This document shows positions 17,701 through 25,784 of a stretch of 50,506 bases of DNA, in pieces. Where the stretch lies: assembly GCA_002698985.1 (NCBI GenBank), contig PAAY01000003.1, forward strand, positions 1 to 50,506. The letters run 5' to 3'. The position numbers and the translations under genes are program-made. The stretch is from Saprospirales bacterium. GTDB taxonomy: Bacteria > Bacteroidota > Bacteroidia > Chitinophagales > Saprospiraceae. The notes below the pieces were generated by a model. It saw only the letters and a program-made list of their open reading frames with translations. It did not search any database and was not told where the DNA came from. Position 1 is the stretch's first letter. The number at the start of each line of letters is the position of its first letter.

Positions 17701-20700
17701 CGGAATGTCGGTCCAGGTAGCGCCGCCATCGGTGCTTTTTTGCCATTGGTATTCTGCCGTCCCGGCATCGCCACCCGATGGTAAAATCACGTTGACGATG
17801 GGCGCAGGGTCGTAGCTGTCGCAACTGGTTTCTGCTCCGCTGATTGCCCCTGCATTGGTGAAGTTGGACACAAAGGTTTTGGTCACAGCGTTCGACCAAA
17901 TCCAGTCGAGGCAAGGCACCAGCCTGGCACCCCGCCGGTACCATGTGGTTTGTGAGATGACTGGTGGGTCATAGGTGGCGCTCTGTGCGCCGGAAATGGT
18001 CGTCCATGTTGAACCACCATCGGTGCTGCTTTGCCATTGGAATTCAGCGGTGCCTGCTCCACCACCGGAAGGACCACTTACTTCTGTGATCGGAGCCGGG
18101 TCGTAGCTGGCCACACATTGCGATTCATCGCCACTGATGGTGCCTCCATCGGTGTAATTGCTCGAAGAGGCAACATTCATGACAGCCGTGGTGGTGCAGC
18201 CGGATGCGGATGACAAAGTCACTGCATAGCTGCCAGCCAGCAGGTTGGTGCGGTCGCCGGTGAGGCTGGCCAGGTCGGCGATTTGATCGGGTGACAAGGC
18301 TACGTCCATGTAGTACCTCACATCGTCCATCAGTCCGTTGTAGTAGGTGTTGCCACCGTTCAAAACGGACCCGGAGATGGAGTTGCCGAGGCCACCGTTG
18401 TTGCCGTGGTTTTTAACTTCTGTAAGGCCGGTACTGATGGTAGGTGATGGGACACCGTCCAGGTAAACCGTAAAATCTCCTTCGTCAAAAACCATGGCCA
18501 CGTGGTGCCACTGACCATCGTTGGGCACTATGTGTGTCGCGTCGGAATACAGCTGAGAACTGCTCTTTACCCCGGCGTGTAAAACGTTGTTGGACAACCT
18601 GATGGCCCATCCCTTGCCTCCGGAAGAACCCCCTTCGTCAAACAGGGTCTGGATGCCGTTCAGTTTGTTCGGTTTGAACCACAATGCGACCGTAGCTTTG
18701 GTGAAATTCTTTTCCATGAAACCGTTGTCCACGCTGTAGCGGACATAGGTGCTGCCGTTGAAATAGATCGAATAGCGCCCCTGAACGCAGTCACGGGAGT
18801 AGATGGGGTAGCCGTTCACGCCGTTGTTGTGGTTCACATTGCCGGATACATCATCCGTCGATTGTTCAAAAGTCCACCAGGCCGTTTCGGGCATGTCGCT
18901 CCATCGGAAGCTGAGCGGCACATCCGTTGCCTGCGGCGAAACGTCAATAGCGCCGCCGCCGGAACCACAATTCTCGTCGGTAACGGTGTAGTTTCCCACC
19001 AGTATAGGGCCGCAGTCGTCGTCTTCGCAATCTGTGAGTCCGTCGAAGTCGTCATCGCGGTCGTTGTAACAGACTTCCTGGTAGGCAATGGGCGCCATGG
19101 CCGAGCCGGGGATGATGTTCCAGGAACTGTTGGAGGGCGTTTTCCAATACACCTGGAAATGGTCGCCACCGCCGCCCTCTTTGTGGAGCAGTTCAACATA
19201 GTATTTATTGCCGGCCACCAGGCTTACAGGGCCGGAGGTTTGTTCGGAGTATTTGGTGTGCTGGGTCACGCTGGTGTAACCCGGCACTTCGCAGATCTTC
19301 GATTTGTTGAGGAAGGAAGAATCCGTGCTGAGGTACAGGCGGCAATTGTCATCACCAGTCACATTGAAGGTATAGGTGCCGGTCTCAGGCGGAACGATGT
19401 AACCATAGACCCTCGTTCCGTAATTGTTGTCGTAGTTGTTGGGCCCCTGGAAGTTGTAGATATAGCCCGTCTCGTTGTAATTATTGGGGTAGTTGCGGTT
19501 GCTGACGAGGTCTTTGATCTCCGTTCCAGGAATGTTGCCCCAGCGCTCATAAGCCAGGCCTCCGATTCCCGCATCGATGGTATTCGGGCAGTTCACCTTC
19601 GTCAATGATACGGCATCGATGGCCACGCCGACACCTGGTCTGGAGTTGGTGAAGATGAAGCTGCTGATGGGGTCCTGGATGTTGTAGGTAAACGTGTACT
19701 CGCAGAGCGTCCAGCTCAGGTTGTTCCAACTGTCGCTGGAGGGTATCGCCCAGGCAAATACCGGTTTGAAGCCGCTCACGAAATCGAATTCCATGTTGAG
19801 CACGGCCGGGTGTTGCGGTTCTGTGCCGCCATCAGGCAATCCGTTGTTGGCAAGTGAGGCCGTCCATGCCGCCGCATAAAAGCAGAAGCGGTAAGTTTGG
19901 CCGTCTTCCAATACCAGGTTGTTGGAAAAATCCACGTCAGCAACGTAGCAGTCGCCGTCGCCGGGTATCCATACGAAGTAGTCACCTTCCGGGTTGTTGA
20001 CCACATCGGCCTGGTCGTTTACGTAAAACATGTATTTGGATGAGATGGCTACGAACCACGGCTCGATGGAACTGGCATCGCCATTGGACATGGCCTTTGC
20101 AGGTGAGCCTTCCAGGGTTACAGGGAAGGAACTCACGTTGGATTCTTCAAAACCGCCATTGGGAACCATGTTGTCAGAGCAGCCACAGCCCAGCGGGTAA
20201 TCGTTGCCACCGAGCGGGTCGATTTGTTTGAAGCAGAAATCATCGGCAAACAGGTAAGTGGAGGATGAACCCGATTTGTATCCTCCCACCTCCGCAATGA
20301 CTGCACCAGCCGGTGCCTTTCCCTTCAGGGAAAACTGGCGGTAAACCACGTCGTATTCCAGAATGGGCTGCAAAATGCTGGAAAGCGTCTGGTTGTTCAC
20401 GTCTTTCCATTCCACATAGAGTTCAGCGTAGTTGGGCACTCCGCCAACCTTTGCCCAGGCCGTCAGTTCATAGGTTTGTCCTTCGAGAACGGCCAGCCGC
20501 TGGAAGAATGTGGCACCGTTACTGACCACCTTCACCGCTGAATTTCCGGTGAAGGCATCGGATGTATTGGTTACCGTACCACCGGCTATCAGCCAGTTGT
20601 CCATGTTGTTTTCGAAGCCTTCGTTGTGGATGAGGATACATTCACCCATCGGAGGCGTTTCTTCTGAAAGGCAGAACTCATCCACTTTCAGGCTGGTTCC

Positions 20701-21264
20701 GCCAAATTTCAAGGCGTACACCTGAATGTGATAAGAACCGGCCGGAGCCATGGCACTCACCTGGTACTCGGAGTAGGAGGAGGTGCTGGTTACGTTCACC
20801 GTGTTTTCGCTGATGAGTGAACCGCCTGAATCGTAGAAACGAAGCGCAAGGATGGCACTCCAGGTGTTGGAAGTGCGCTTTGCGTGGGCTTTAATGGTGT
20901 AAACACTGCCGGGCAGGATGCCGGTTTTGGTTTGAGAAACGTAAGAATAAAATCCCTTTAATTCTGCTGCTGAACTCCCCGACCAGGCATCGCCAGTGAT
21001 GCTGACGGAACCGTATTTGTACCAATCGCTAAATCCGGATTCAAAGCCGGTGTTGTCCAGAAGAATACACGGTGGAGGAAGGGCCAGTGCGGCTGCTTTG
21101 GCAGAAAGTGCGTGTTCGAAAGCGCGGGAAAGTTTGTGACAGGCTTCTGTGGTGAAATGCCCTGCGGTCATGGCGGGGTCCTTTGCCTGGACTGTGGAAA
21201 GCAGCCCCGCAAAAAACACGGCTATGAAAGCGGTTTTACGCGCCAGTTTGTTCAAGACATCCAT
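11791..21264 (-). CDS. Giant secreted multidomain surface protein with thrombospondin type 3 repeats
   Basis: A 3157-residue protein. The start at 21264 gives a signal peptide (MDVLNKLARKTAFIAVFFAG onward, ending VQA). Approximate order: two carbohydrate-binding/jelly-roll modules (about 65-330, each with an NTGFE/NEGFE motif) and a third related block (to about 560); PA14-like domain (568-725); MopE-like acidic motif DRDDDFDGLTDCEDDDC (about 730); LamG-like domain (795-1000); five Ig-like repeats sharing YxWQxSTDGGxTW (1035-1416); PKD-like, SprB-like, PKD-like, then a sixth Ig-like repeat (to 1786); cadherin-like domain; two H-type-lectin-like segments; HYR-like segments; about 490 residues of calcium-binding DxDGDGIPD repeats (2390-2880); C-terminal region with two tandem DLNADRK/DFNLDG motifs. 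Likely an adhesin or matrix protein. No FPNP-type T9SS end is visible. Confidence 0.85.
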   Translation of the reverse strand: MDVLNKLARKTAFIAVFFAGLLSTVQAKDPAMTAGHFTTEACHKLSRAFEHALSAKAAALALPPPCILLDNTGFESGFSDWYKYGSVSITGDAWSGSSAAELKGFYSYVSQTKTGILPGSVYTIKAHAKRTSNTWSAILALRFYDSGGSLISENTVNVTSTSSYSEYQVSAMAPAGSYHIQVYALKFGGTSLKVDEFCLSEETPPMGECILIHNEGFENNMDNWLIAGGTVTNTSDAFTGNSAVKVVSNGATFFQRLAVLEGQTYELTAWAKVGGVPNYAELYVEWKDVNNQTLSSILQPILEYDVVYRQFSLKGKAPAGAVIAEVGGYKSGSSSTYLFADDFCFKQIDPLGGNDYPLGCGCSDNMVPNGGFEESNVSSFPVTLEGSPAKAMSNGDASSIEPWFVAISSKYMFYVNDQADVVNNPEGDYFVWIPGDGDCYVADVDFSNNLVLEDGQTYRFCFYAAAWTASLANNGLPDGGTEPQHPAVLNMEFDFVSGFKPVFAWAIPSSDSWNNLSWTLCEYTFTYNIQDPISSFIFTNSRPGVGVAIDAVSLTKVNCPNTIDAGIGGLAYERWGNIPGTEIKDLVSNRNYPNNYNETGYIYNFQGPNNYDNNYGTRVYGYIVPPETGTYTFNVTGDDNCRLYLSTDSSFLNKSKICEVPGYTSVTQHTKYSEQTSGPVSLVAGNKYYVELLHKEGGGGDHFQVYWKTPSNSSWNIIPGSAMAPIAYQEVCYNDRDDDFDGLTDCEDDDCGPILVGNYTVTDENCGSGGGAIDVSPQATDVPLSFRWSDMPETAWWTFEQSTDDVSGNVNHNNGVNGYPIYSRDCVQGRYSIYFNGSTYVRYSVDNGFMEKNFTKATVALWFKPNKLNGIQTLFDEGGSSGGKGWAIRLSNNVLHAGVKSSSQLYSDATHIVPNDGQWHHVAMVFDEGDFTVYLDGVPSPTISTGLTEVKNHGNNGGLGNSISGSVLNGGNTYYNGLMDDVRYYMDVALSPDQIADLASLTGDRTNLLAGSYAVTLSSASGCTTTAVMNVASSSNYTDGGTISGDESQCVASYDPAPITEVSGPSGGGAGTAEFQWQSSTDGGSTWTTISGAQSATYDPPVISQTTWYRRGARLVPCLDWIWSNAVTKTFVSNFTNAGAISGAETSCDSYDPAPIVNVILPSGGDAGTAEYQWQKSTDGGATWTDIPGAVTDSYDPGSISVTTWYRRGARRSACANYLYTEPVIKTVVNNYTDAGSISGTETKCGSFDPELIGSTAAPSGGQGGSLEYQWQKSTDGGSTWTDVPGANAETFNPPPIIQTTQFRRGARRNPCSAFIYTTPVTKMVVNNFTNGGYITGDEVQCGSYDPGLIDNLALPSGGVDGTIVYRWQKSTNLGANWYTIAGANAATYDPPVITQTTWYRRQAQRSPCSAWINSNTVVKTVKPLPTAMIATYPATDNGYLCELIQYTFEAAPSANGTAYSWDFGQFATPQSATGAGPHAVSFNVPNTVASTTVTVILTTDLNGCPTADTMQWQVRPQIIVTNLTSTDPSTCNVSDGTINITTNYPPGTSIEGSIDGGTTWSAPPFSYSGLAGGVYDIRLRYSGQECELEWGSVTLTEPSSLVAAIQVSPTEVCTGSAVTVSGTVSGGSGPYTFTWNFGSGATPQTATGAGPHSVSFANGGSRTIHLTVQDSFCFGYADTTLSIVGNFTQGGAISGEEDLCSNIPASTITSLSQPFGGTGGAAEYQWEKRESDGMGGWTAWQDIAGATADTLSPGTISVTTEFRRKARRSPCSAWVLSNSVQKRTSEAPQPTDDLYTTACPGLFFYDNVSDNDNSVVNPVYSIATPPLNGTIDMDADGEFIYTPNSAFCGTDQFTYQVCNNGTSCCATATVTIDLGDTEVPVLQNIPPDEMVFCDDEIPLPPIVDAWENCQQVTLAMSEQSNQGQDSCAIYSYLLTRVWTAQDYCGNSVSNQQTVTIQDATAPDIYRIYTLPNGKRLVAGVMENVTHRWKTVRLPVQFATKPIVFAQVVTNNEASAVVTRLRNISTEQFQLRIQEQESGDGKHAPESVAWMAIEEGVNSTGLPFEVSKKLVSSNPVALSLAQSYTTPGFVTCLQTFNENNPVAVRYSGLTGSSATIYCQEETSLDPETNHGYESAGYLALEAGQALTLADGEAFGETGQISVSDAALTVNLEYDYHNPVVILGGISNNDGAPATIRVTSVTANSFTVKIDEWDYLDGTHGTESLSYLVIEGSLPFDREVECSAIPDPPVLGVDIVGMDNCDVSTAITVTDSPYSFDCGADTLFTRTYYIADECGNSTTLVQRFFLRDTTPPTFTVPADLTITCATNRDDLNITGDVFDEADNCADGLEASYTDNLAYLDGCDGYVLRIWSLSDYCNNTTVKYQKITVYNENDADGDGLADLFDLDEDNDGIPDDVEGTGDTDGDGIPDRQDLDSDNDGIPDIIEAGFQDKNGDGIVDLFGQSDWDLDGDGIANDLDGDETNPDPVASSNFDPLSPIADRDGDGVPNYIDTDSDNDGIPDLIEAGGVDKDGDGQIDYPIENVASSLPDADGDGFYDLYDPDDDSSFGIDQPGEVLIKITGGVYTDGPNTGAPDKDGDGIPNFLDTDSDNDGIPDLIEAGGIDTDGDGKLDSLFAQDTTGNGFSDFYENNPLVITDGDGAVEDGRPEDTDGDGSAYQGGDLDGDGVPDYLDGDGDGDGIPDIIEIGLADLDLDGDQKIDVFIDTNGDGMVDDLVGYIVTEGDGATQDGKPEDGPDPDTSPFIIGAADGEFGETNNQPDLDDDGDTKPNNKDLDSDGDGIPDALEDKNGNGIMDEGETHWLRTDSDGDGIPDGVEDANHNGIFELGIETDPTDPDTDNDGIPDGVEDANHNGIVDGPAGSESNPRDPCDPLAGTTCIGVYLQIKVKLHGCLLESANQTKMRDDLRKKGLIPLTEPFTENPSFQHVIGCGGETIDPSVLMVSGDNAIVDWVFIELRSPDDAHEVVSTRSALVQRDGDVVDTDGSSPVFFPNVPSGDYFVAVRHRNHLGMASNHPIHLTPTVAVTDFEDDNFEAYGTNPAINYGGQRALWSGDLNADRKVIYQGPSNDIASMFFFILSSPDNTLQLMNYIATDYTTTDFNLDGVIIYQGPNNDRSKLLFYTILASPDNINLLANFVINEKLP

Positions 21265-21599
21265 AGTTTTCGTCGCGGGGGGTGGCGGTTTTTGTAAATG
21301 TGAACGGATGGCGTTCTTCAGGCAATTTTCCGAAGAGTCATTCGCCACGGTGTCTGTTCAGTTAGCGCCTCGCCTTCTTTCCATTGTTTCCATGTTGGCC
21401 CGGAGGGCCGAAGCAGGCGAGTGAGACCAAGAGGCAAAAGCAGCTGAAAAGCAGTGTGCTGTTGCCACCAACAGGGTTAAGCATTCTGAAACTTTGGGCT
21501 ACGACAGTGTTTTTTCTGAAAAACGGGAGGAGGATTGGAGAGGGGGCTTGCGTGTGTATTGTTGAGGAGGGCAAAGCCTGTACCAAAGGAGGGGAAAAC
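21265..21599. other. Spacer without a recognised gene
   Basis: Upstream region of the giant surface protein and downstream region of the T9SS cargo gene. No convincing TAnnTTTG box, conserved ORF or heptamer tract was found. A terminator hairpin closes it at 21600-21632. Confidence 0.5.
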
Positions 21600-21632
21600 G
21601 GACTGTCCCCATCTGATTTCTGAGGACAGTCC
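21600..21632 (-). terminator. Terminator-like hairpin
   Basis: Perfect 9-bp inverted repeat GGACTGTCC (21600-21608) / GGACAGTCC (21624-21632) with a 15-base loop. On the minus strand it is followed by GTTTTCCCC. It lies 15 bases after the stop of the T9SS cargo gene that ends at 21647. Confidence 0.75.
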
Positions 21633-21646
21633 GTGACAGGGTAAAA

Positions 21647-22711
21647 TCAGCTTTTCTGGAAAAGCCGGAAGGTGAGCATCCTGCCTTTCTGGTCTTTCAG
21701 AACCAGCAGGTGCGTGCCGGCAGCCAGGCCGGAAACCCTTATCTGCGCTTCACTGCTGTCGAGTTTTTGCGAAGCGACCAGTTTTCCATTCATGTCGAAT
21801 ACTTCTGCGGTGCCCGACTGCGCCTCTTCAAACCTCAGGTTCAGAAATTCGGAGGCAGGGTTGGGGAAGAGTTCCATAGCGGGGCCTTGCAGGGCCTCGT
21901 TGTCAGCAGTGACGATGCTTTTTAGCCAGGTGACAGAATAAGCGTCGAACTCCGGTTCGTATTCCACCTGCACCACCGGAAAGCCCAGACCGTTGGTGTT
22001 CGTCCAGAAATTGTAGTTGTAGGAGGTGTCGGGTTCTGCAGAGCCATCCACCAGTTGCCAAACTCCGGCAAAAAGGATGTAGGTGGAGTCCCAGGCCAGA
22101 TTCATTTCCGAAGAACGGATGACTTCGTAGTTGCCAACCGGCGTCGTAAGGTCACCATAGGCGTCTATGCTGACGTTGCGCTTGGTGGTGGTTTCCAGTC
22201 TCACACTGTCAAACGGAAAGCCAATGGCAGCGCCTTCCACGGCAATGGTCTGCAGTGTGGTCTCATCATAACTGTTCCCAAACGTGGCGGGAAAACGCAA
22301 CAGCGACTGGCCGGGATTGATGCGGACAGACACATCGAAGCTGGTGGCGGAGTCTATCTCGAAATGCGCCCGGGTGCCAATGATCTTGAAAGCCTGGTCA
22401 TTGAAGGTGAAATAGATATAACCGAGGGAGTCGGATTTGGCAGCGAGGTTTGCATTGGGAAACTCACTGAAAAACGGCGTTTCGTCAGGCATGAGGAAGG
22501 TGAAATCGGATTCCTCCTGGTCTTTCAATGCTGTGTAGTCCCAGCTTTGCAGACCTGCGCCACCTTCGGTAATGCTGGCATCTGGCAGGGTGTCAACCGT
22601 TTGAACGGCGGTGATGCCGATGGCAGTGATGTCGTTGGCGGTGATGGTGATCTGGGCCTGAGTGCTCAAAATGGCAAACAGACTGAGCAAAAGCGTAAAG
22701 TGTCTTTTCAT
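21647..22711 (-). CDS. T9SS-sorted secreted protein of unknown function
   Basis: A 354-residue protein with signal peptide MKRHFTLLLSLFAILSTQAQ. Residues about 275-354 form a type A T9SS C-terminal sorting domain: MELFPNPASEFLNLRF, then GTAEVFDMNGKLVASQ, GLAAGTHLLVL and a basic C-terminus. The central region (about 25-270) is strand-rich (SWDYTALKDQEE, SLGYIYF, FPATFGNSY) and matches no domain I recognise. It is expected on the cell surface or in the medium. A separate transcript is likely, because a terminator follows. Confidence 0.85.
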   Translation of the reverse strand: MKRHFTLLLSLFAILSTQAQITITANDITAIGITAVQTVDTLPDASITEGGAGLQSWDYTALKDQEESDFTFLMPDETPFFSEFPNANLAAKSDSLGYIYFTFNDQAFKIIGTRAHFEIDSATSFDVSVRINPGQSLLRFPATFGNSYDETTLQTIAVEGAAIGFPFDSVRLETTTKRNVSIDAYGDLTTPVGNYEVIRSSEMNLAWDSTYILFAGVWQLVDGSAEPDTSYNYNFWTNTNGLGFPVVQVEYEPEFDAYSVTWLKSIVTADNEALQGPAMELFPNPASEFLNLRFEEAQSGTAEVFDMNGKLVASQKLDSSEAQIRVSGLAAGTHLLVLKDQKGRMLTFRLFQKS

Positions 22712-22776
22712 AACCGATGATTTGAGAGTTGAGAGCCCTGCAAAAAGGCCATATTCCGGTTAGCGCTTGTTTTTAA

Positions 22777-22797
22777 TCCCGAAGGCATTCGGGATCA
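22777..22797. repeat. Short palindrome TCCCGAA/TTCGGGA
   Basis: The inverted repeat ATCCCGAAGGCATTCGGGAT is a member of the GC-rich palindrome family. Nearby words (AATAGTCTTT at 22804, TTTTGCAAGAGGCTCAGAG at 22826) also occur in altered form around 75-130. It lies in the 175-base spacer between the two T9SS genes. Confidence 0.6.
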
Positions 22798-22886
22798 AAA
22801 ACAATAGTCTTTCGTGAATTATGGGGTTTTGCAAGAGGCTCAGAGTTGTAAAAAAATATTGCCGGGTGTCCTGCTTGATGTGCGGC

Positions 22887-24461
22887 TTATTTGGCGACAA
22901 ACTTAGCGCTTTTCAACTGGCCATCGGCATTGCGGAGCACTACAAAATACAAACCGGGAGACAAATCCACATTTAGTTCCAGGCGGTGCTTGCCTTCGGT
23001 AAATCGCTCGGCACTAACAGGCTTGTGCTGTACCAGCCCCATTAAATTGACGATTTCAACGCTGATCGTGGTGGAGGTATTCAAGGTGAATGTGAGCTCC
23101 AGTTTATCCTCAACGGGATTGGGGCTGATACCGGACAACTCCCCCGGGAAGTCATTGCCCGAAGGCTCAAACACCGCCGTAAGCATACTGCTGTCCATGA
23201 CGATATTTTCATCGCCGGGCTGGTAGGGCAGGTATTCCATGAAGAGAAAGAGCATTTCATCGGTGGTCTCTTCGCCGTAATAAACCGTTTTGGGTGGGCT
23301 GTTCGGGTTGTAGGGGTTGCTGGTCGTATTGTCATAGACGAACTCTGTCTCGAGCTTGCTGCCGTTCGGGATGCGCAGCAATTTTGGGAAAGCGTACATG
23401 CCCTGCCAGTGAAAATCCCACTGCGGAATGGAGATCAGCGGCTGGATGCTGCCGTCGGGAAATTTGGCCCAGGCCTTCATGGATTTGCCGAGCAAGTGCA
23501 TGTGCGGCATGACCCTGAGAATTGTAAAATCGATTCCGAAATTCAGGTCCAGCCGGGTGTGGAAGGTCTTGATGGTGTTGGGAGGTATGACGAAAGGGGT
23601 GTTCAGGTTGGTGGTCCAGGGGTCGGCCACGGTGGCAAATTTCACCTCCCGAATGCCATTGTTGGTGGGGGTGAAAAAGAAGTGAATTTTGGTGGAATCG
23701 GTTTCGCCAACACTGCCGGCAGGGTAGTGCAACTGGATGACGATGTCGGCACCGGCCTTCAGCCTGATGCCTGTGCCCGGCGGGTAGGTGAGGGGATTGC
23801 CACCCGGTGCCCAGGCACCAAACATCTCAGCGCCAGCACAGCTGTTGCCGAAGCAGATGTAACCAGGCTCCGGGGTGGCATCATCGGCGGCGGCACATTG
23901 GCCGCTTTCATCCTGGAATGCCACCACGTGGTGTACGATTTCGCGGTTGCCGGGAACGATCTCCCAGGCACTCACGTAGCGGTCTTCGGTGAGTGGATTT
24001 TTGAAAACGAAACAGCGGTACTCATCAGCTCCGGCTGCCTGCGAGGTGTAGGTTGGAATCTGCAAAACGAGGTCCGGGTTGCCGGGCAGGTCTCCTTCAT
24101 CCGGGAAAACGGGCGGGGCGGGGGCATTGGCAAGGTTGCCGGGGGCAGCGCCCAGGTCAACCCATTTGATGAGGGTTTCCTTTTCCTCGTCGGTAATGGT
24201 TCTTTCAAATGCGTGGTGCTGGTAGTTGGGGTCGGGTGGCCAGGGTGGCATGTGCCCCGTTTCGAGGCTCCATTTGATGAGGGAGGCATTGGCTTCAGCA
24301 CTTTCGTAAGTGGTGAGGCTGAACGGAGCTATCCCACCATCACGGTGGCAGCTTGCGCAATTTTCAAAGAAAATGGGTGCAGCGTCTTCGGCCCAGGTAA
24401 CATCCTGCGCCCGCAAGCCAAAGGATAAAAGCAGAATTGCAAGAGGTGTAAAGAACTTCAT
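22887..24461 (-). CDS. Copper ascorbate-dependent monooxygenase-like protein with cytochrome c motif and T9SS domain
   Basis: A 524-residue secreted protein. The start at 24461 gives signal peptide MKFFTPLAILLLSFGLRAQ. A heme c site CASCH is at residues 35-39, in a small N-terminal domain. The body matches the PHM/dopamine-beta-hydroxylase family: adjacent copper-ligand histidines in REIVHHVVAF (177-178), His245 in QLHYPAG, the HxH pair in MPHMHLLG (320, 322) and a ligand-like Met403 in TTDEMLFLFMEY. Residues about 441-524 are a T9SS sorting domain (ISPNPVEDKLELTF). The family hydroxylates C-H bonds; the substrate is unknown. The heme domain may deliver electrons. Confidence 0.88.
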   Translation of the reverse strand: MKFFTPLAILLLSFGLRAQDVTWAEDAAPIFFENCASCHRDGGIAPFSLTTYESAEANASLIKWSLETGHMPPWPPDPNYQHHAFERTITDEEKETLIKWVDLGAAPGNLANAPAPPVFPDEGDLPGNPDLVLQIPTYTSQAAGADEYRCFVFKNPLTEDRYVSAWEIVPGNREIVHHVVAFQDESGQCAAADDATPEPGYICFGNSCAGAEMFGAWAPGGNPLTYPPGTGIRLKAGADIVIQLHYPAGSVGETDSTKIHFFFTPTNNGIREVKFATVADPWTTNLNTPFVIPPNTIKTFHTRLDLNFGIDFTILRVMPHMHLLGKSMKAWAKFPDGSIQPLISIPQWDFHWQGMYAFPKLLRIPNGSKLETEFVYDNTTSNPYNPNSPPKTVYYGEETTDEMLFLFMEYLPYQPGDENIVMDSSMLTAVFEPSGNDFPGELSGISPNPVEDKLELTFTLNTSTTISVEIVNLMGLVQHKPVSAERFTEGKHRLELNVDLSPGLYFVVLRNADGQLKSAKFVAK

Positions 24462-24540
24462 TCCGGATGATTTCGTGAAAGGTTGTTTATAGACCCTAAA
24501 AGTAAGGCTTGAAAAGAACTCGGCACATCCGGAACCCCGG

Positions 24541-25494
24541 TCACCAGTCTTTGATCTCCCAATAGTTCTGGTTTTCGATTTCATCCAGGATGGCCAGGTA
24601 GTTAGTATAACGAAGTTCACTGACGATACCCTCCTCGATGGCCTTTTTCACTGCGCAGCCGGGTTCGCTGCGGTGCAGGCACTGCCCTCCAAACCTGCAT
24701 TGCGACGACAATTCAAAAAACTCACGGAAGTTGTGGGCCACGTCGAGCAGCTCCAGGTTGTTGAAACTGAGGGTTTTGATGCCGGGGGTATCGATGATGG
24801 CACCGCCGAAATCGAGGTCGTGCATTTCGGCAAAGGTGGTGGTGTGCTGCCCCTTGCCGGAATAGTCGGAAAGCTCGCCGGTGCGTAAGTTCAGCTGGGG
24901 CTGGATGGCGTTGATCAGGGTTGATTTGCCCACACCCGATTGGCCGCTGATGAGCGAGGTTTTTCCCGCCAGCTTTTCCTTCAATGCTTCCAGACCGGTG
25001 CCGGCCGTGGCTGAGGTGAGCAGTACATCGTAGCCAATATCACCGTAGATGTCTTGCAGGTATTCAAAAACATTGAGGTGGCCTTCGTCGTAAAGGTCGG
25101 CTTTGTTAAAAACGATGACCACAGGGATGTTGTAGGGTTCGGTCATCAGCAGGTAGCGGTCGATGAAGCCGGGTTTCAGGTTGGGTTCCACAATGGTGAC
25201 GATGAGCACGGCCTGGTCAACGTTGCTGGCCAGCAGGTGCAGGGAGTGCTTCTTCCGGGGGCTTTGACGCACCACGTAGTTGCGGCGTGGCAGTATTTCC
25301 TGGATGGTGCCCACATCCTCGTCGGCTTCCATCTGTACCATTACCTCATCGCCTACGGCAACGGGGTTGGTGAGCGGAATACCATCGAGGCGGAACTTGC
25401 CCTTGATGCGGCATTCCACCGTGCGGCCGTCCTCCAGCCTTACGGTGTACCAGCTACCAGTTGATTTTCTGACAATGCCTTTTTTTAAGTCCAT
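24541..25494 (-). CDS. rsgA: Ribosome small-subunit-dependent GTPase RsgA
   Basis: A 317-residue GTPase that helps late 30S ribosomal subunit maturation. It has the circularly permuted GTPase order: an N-terminal OB-fold (GIVRKSTGSWYTVRLEDGR), then the G4-like NKADLYD, the P-loop GQSGVGKSTLIN, the switch region and DTPGIK. The zinc-binding C-terminal segment reads CRFGGQCLHRSEPGC. The start at 25494 (MDLKKGIV) is chosen over the ATG at 25515. Length is normal for the family. A long repeat tract lies upstream. Confidence 0.95.
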   Translation of the reverse strand: MDLKKGIVRKSTGSWYTVRLEDGRTVECRIKGKFRLDGIPLTNPVAVGDEVMVQMEADEDVGTIQEILPRRNYVVRQSPRKKHSLHLLASNVDQAVLIVTIVEPNLKPGFIDRYLLMTEPYNIPVVIVFNKADLYDEGHLNVFEYLQDIYGDIGYDVLLTSATAGTGLEALKEKLAGKTSLISGQSGVGKSTLINAIQPQLNLRTGELSDYSGKGQHTTTFAEMHDLDFGGAIIDTPGIKTLSFNNLELLDVAHNFREFFELSSQCRFGGQCLHRSEPGCAVKKAIEEGIVSELRYTNYLAILDEIENQNYWEIKDW

Positions 25495-25567
25495 GTTTTC
25501 CTTCGCCTTTGGCAATGATGAATGTGTTTCAACTCCATCATCATTTTAATCCTCATAAACTTTAATT

Positions 25568-25725
25568 AACCACAGAGTAAAAGGAGTGAAAAACAGAGTT
25601 GAACAGAGTACCCCTGCTAAACCTACAACCTACAACCCCCATAATCCTCCATAATCCCCATAATCCTCCATAATCCTCCATAATCCTCCATAATCCCCAT
25701 AATCCCCATAATCCCCATAACATAA
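25568..25725. repeat. Repeat mosaic: CACAGAG, CCTGCTAA, CCTACAA, ATAATCC
   Basis: In order: CACAGAG/ACAGAG phrases (25570-25609), CCCTGCTAA (25612-25620), CCTACAA heptamers (about 25622-25637), then ATAATCCTCC and CATAATCCC units (25638-25725). The order matches 1838-1993 and 27533-27794. Unlike several others, this tract ends about 60 bases short of the nearest stop codon (25785, minus strand). Confidence 0.87.
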
Positions 25726-25784
25726 TCTTTCCAAAGAAAAACAGATTCATTGATTTGCGAAGCGAGGAGAAAGAAACAAGTGGA

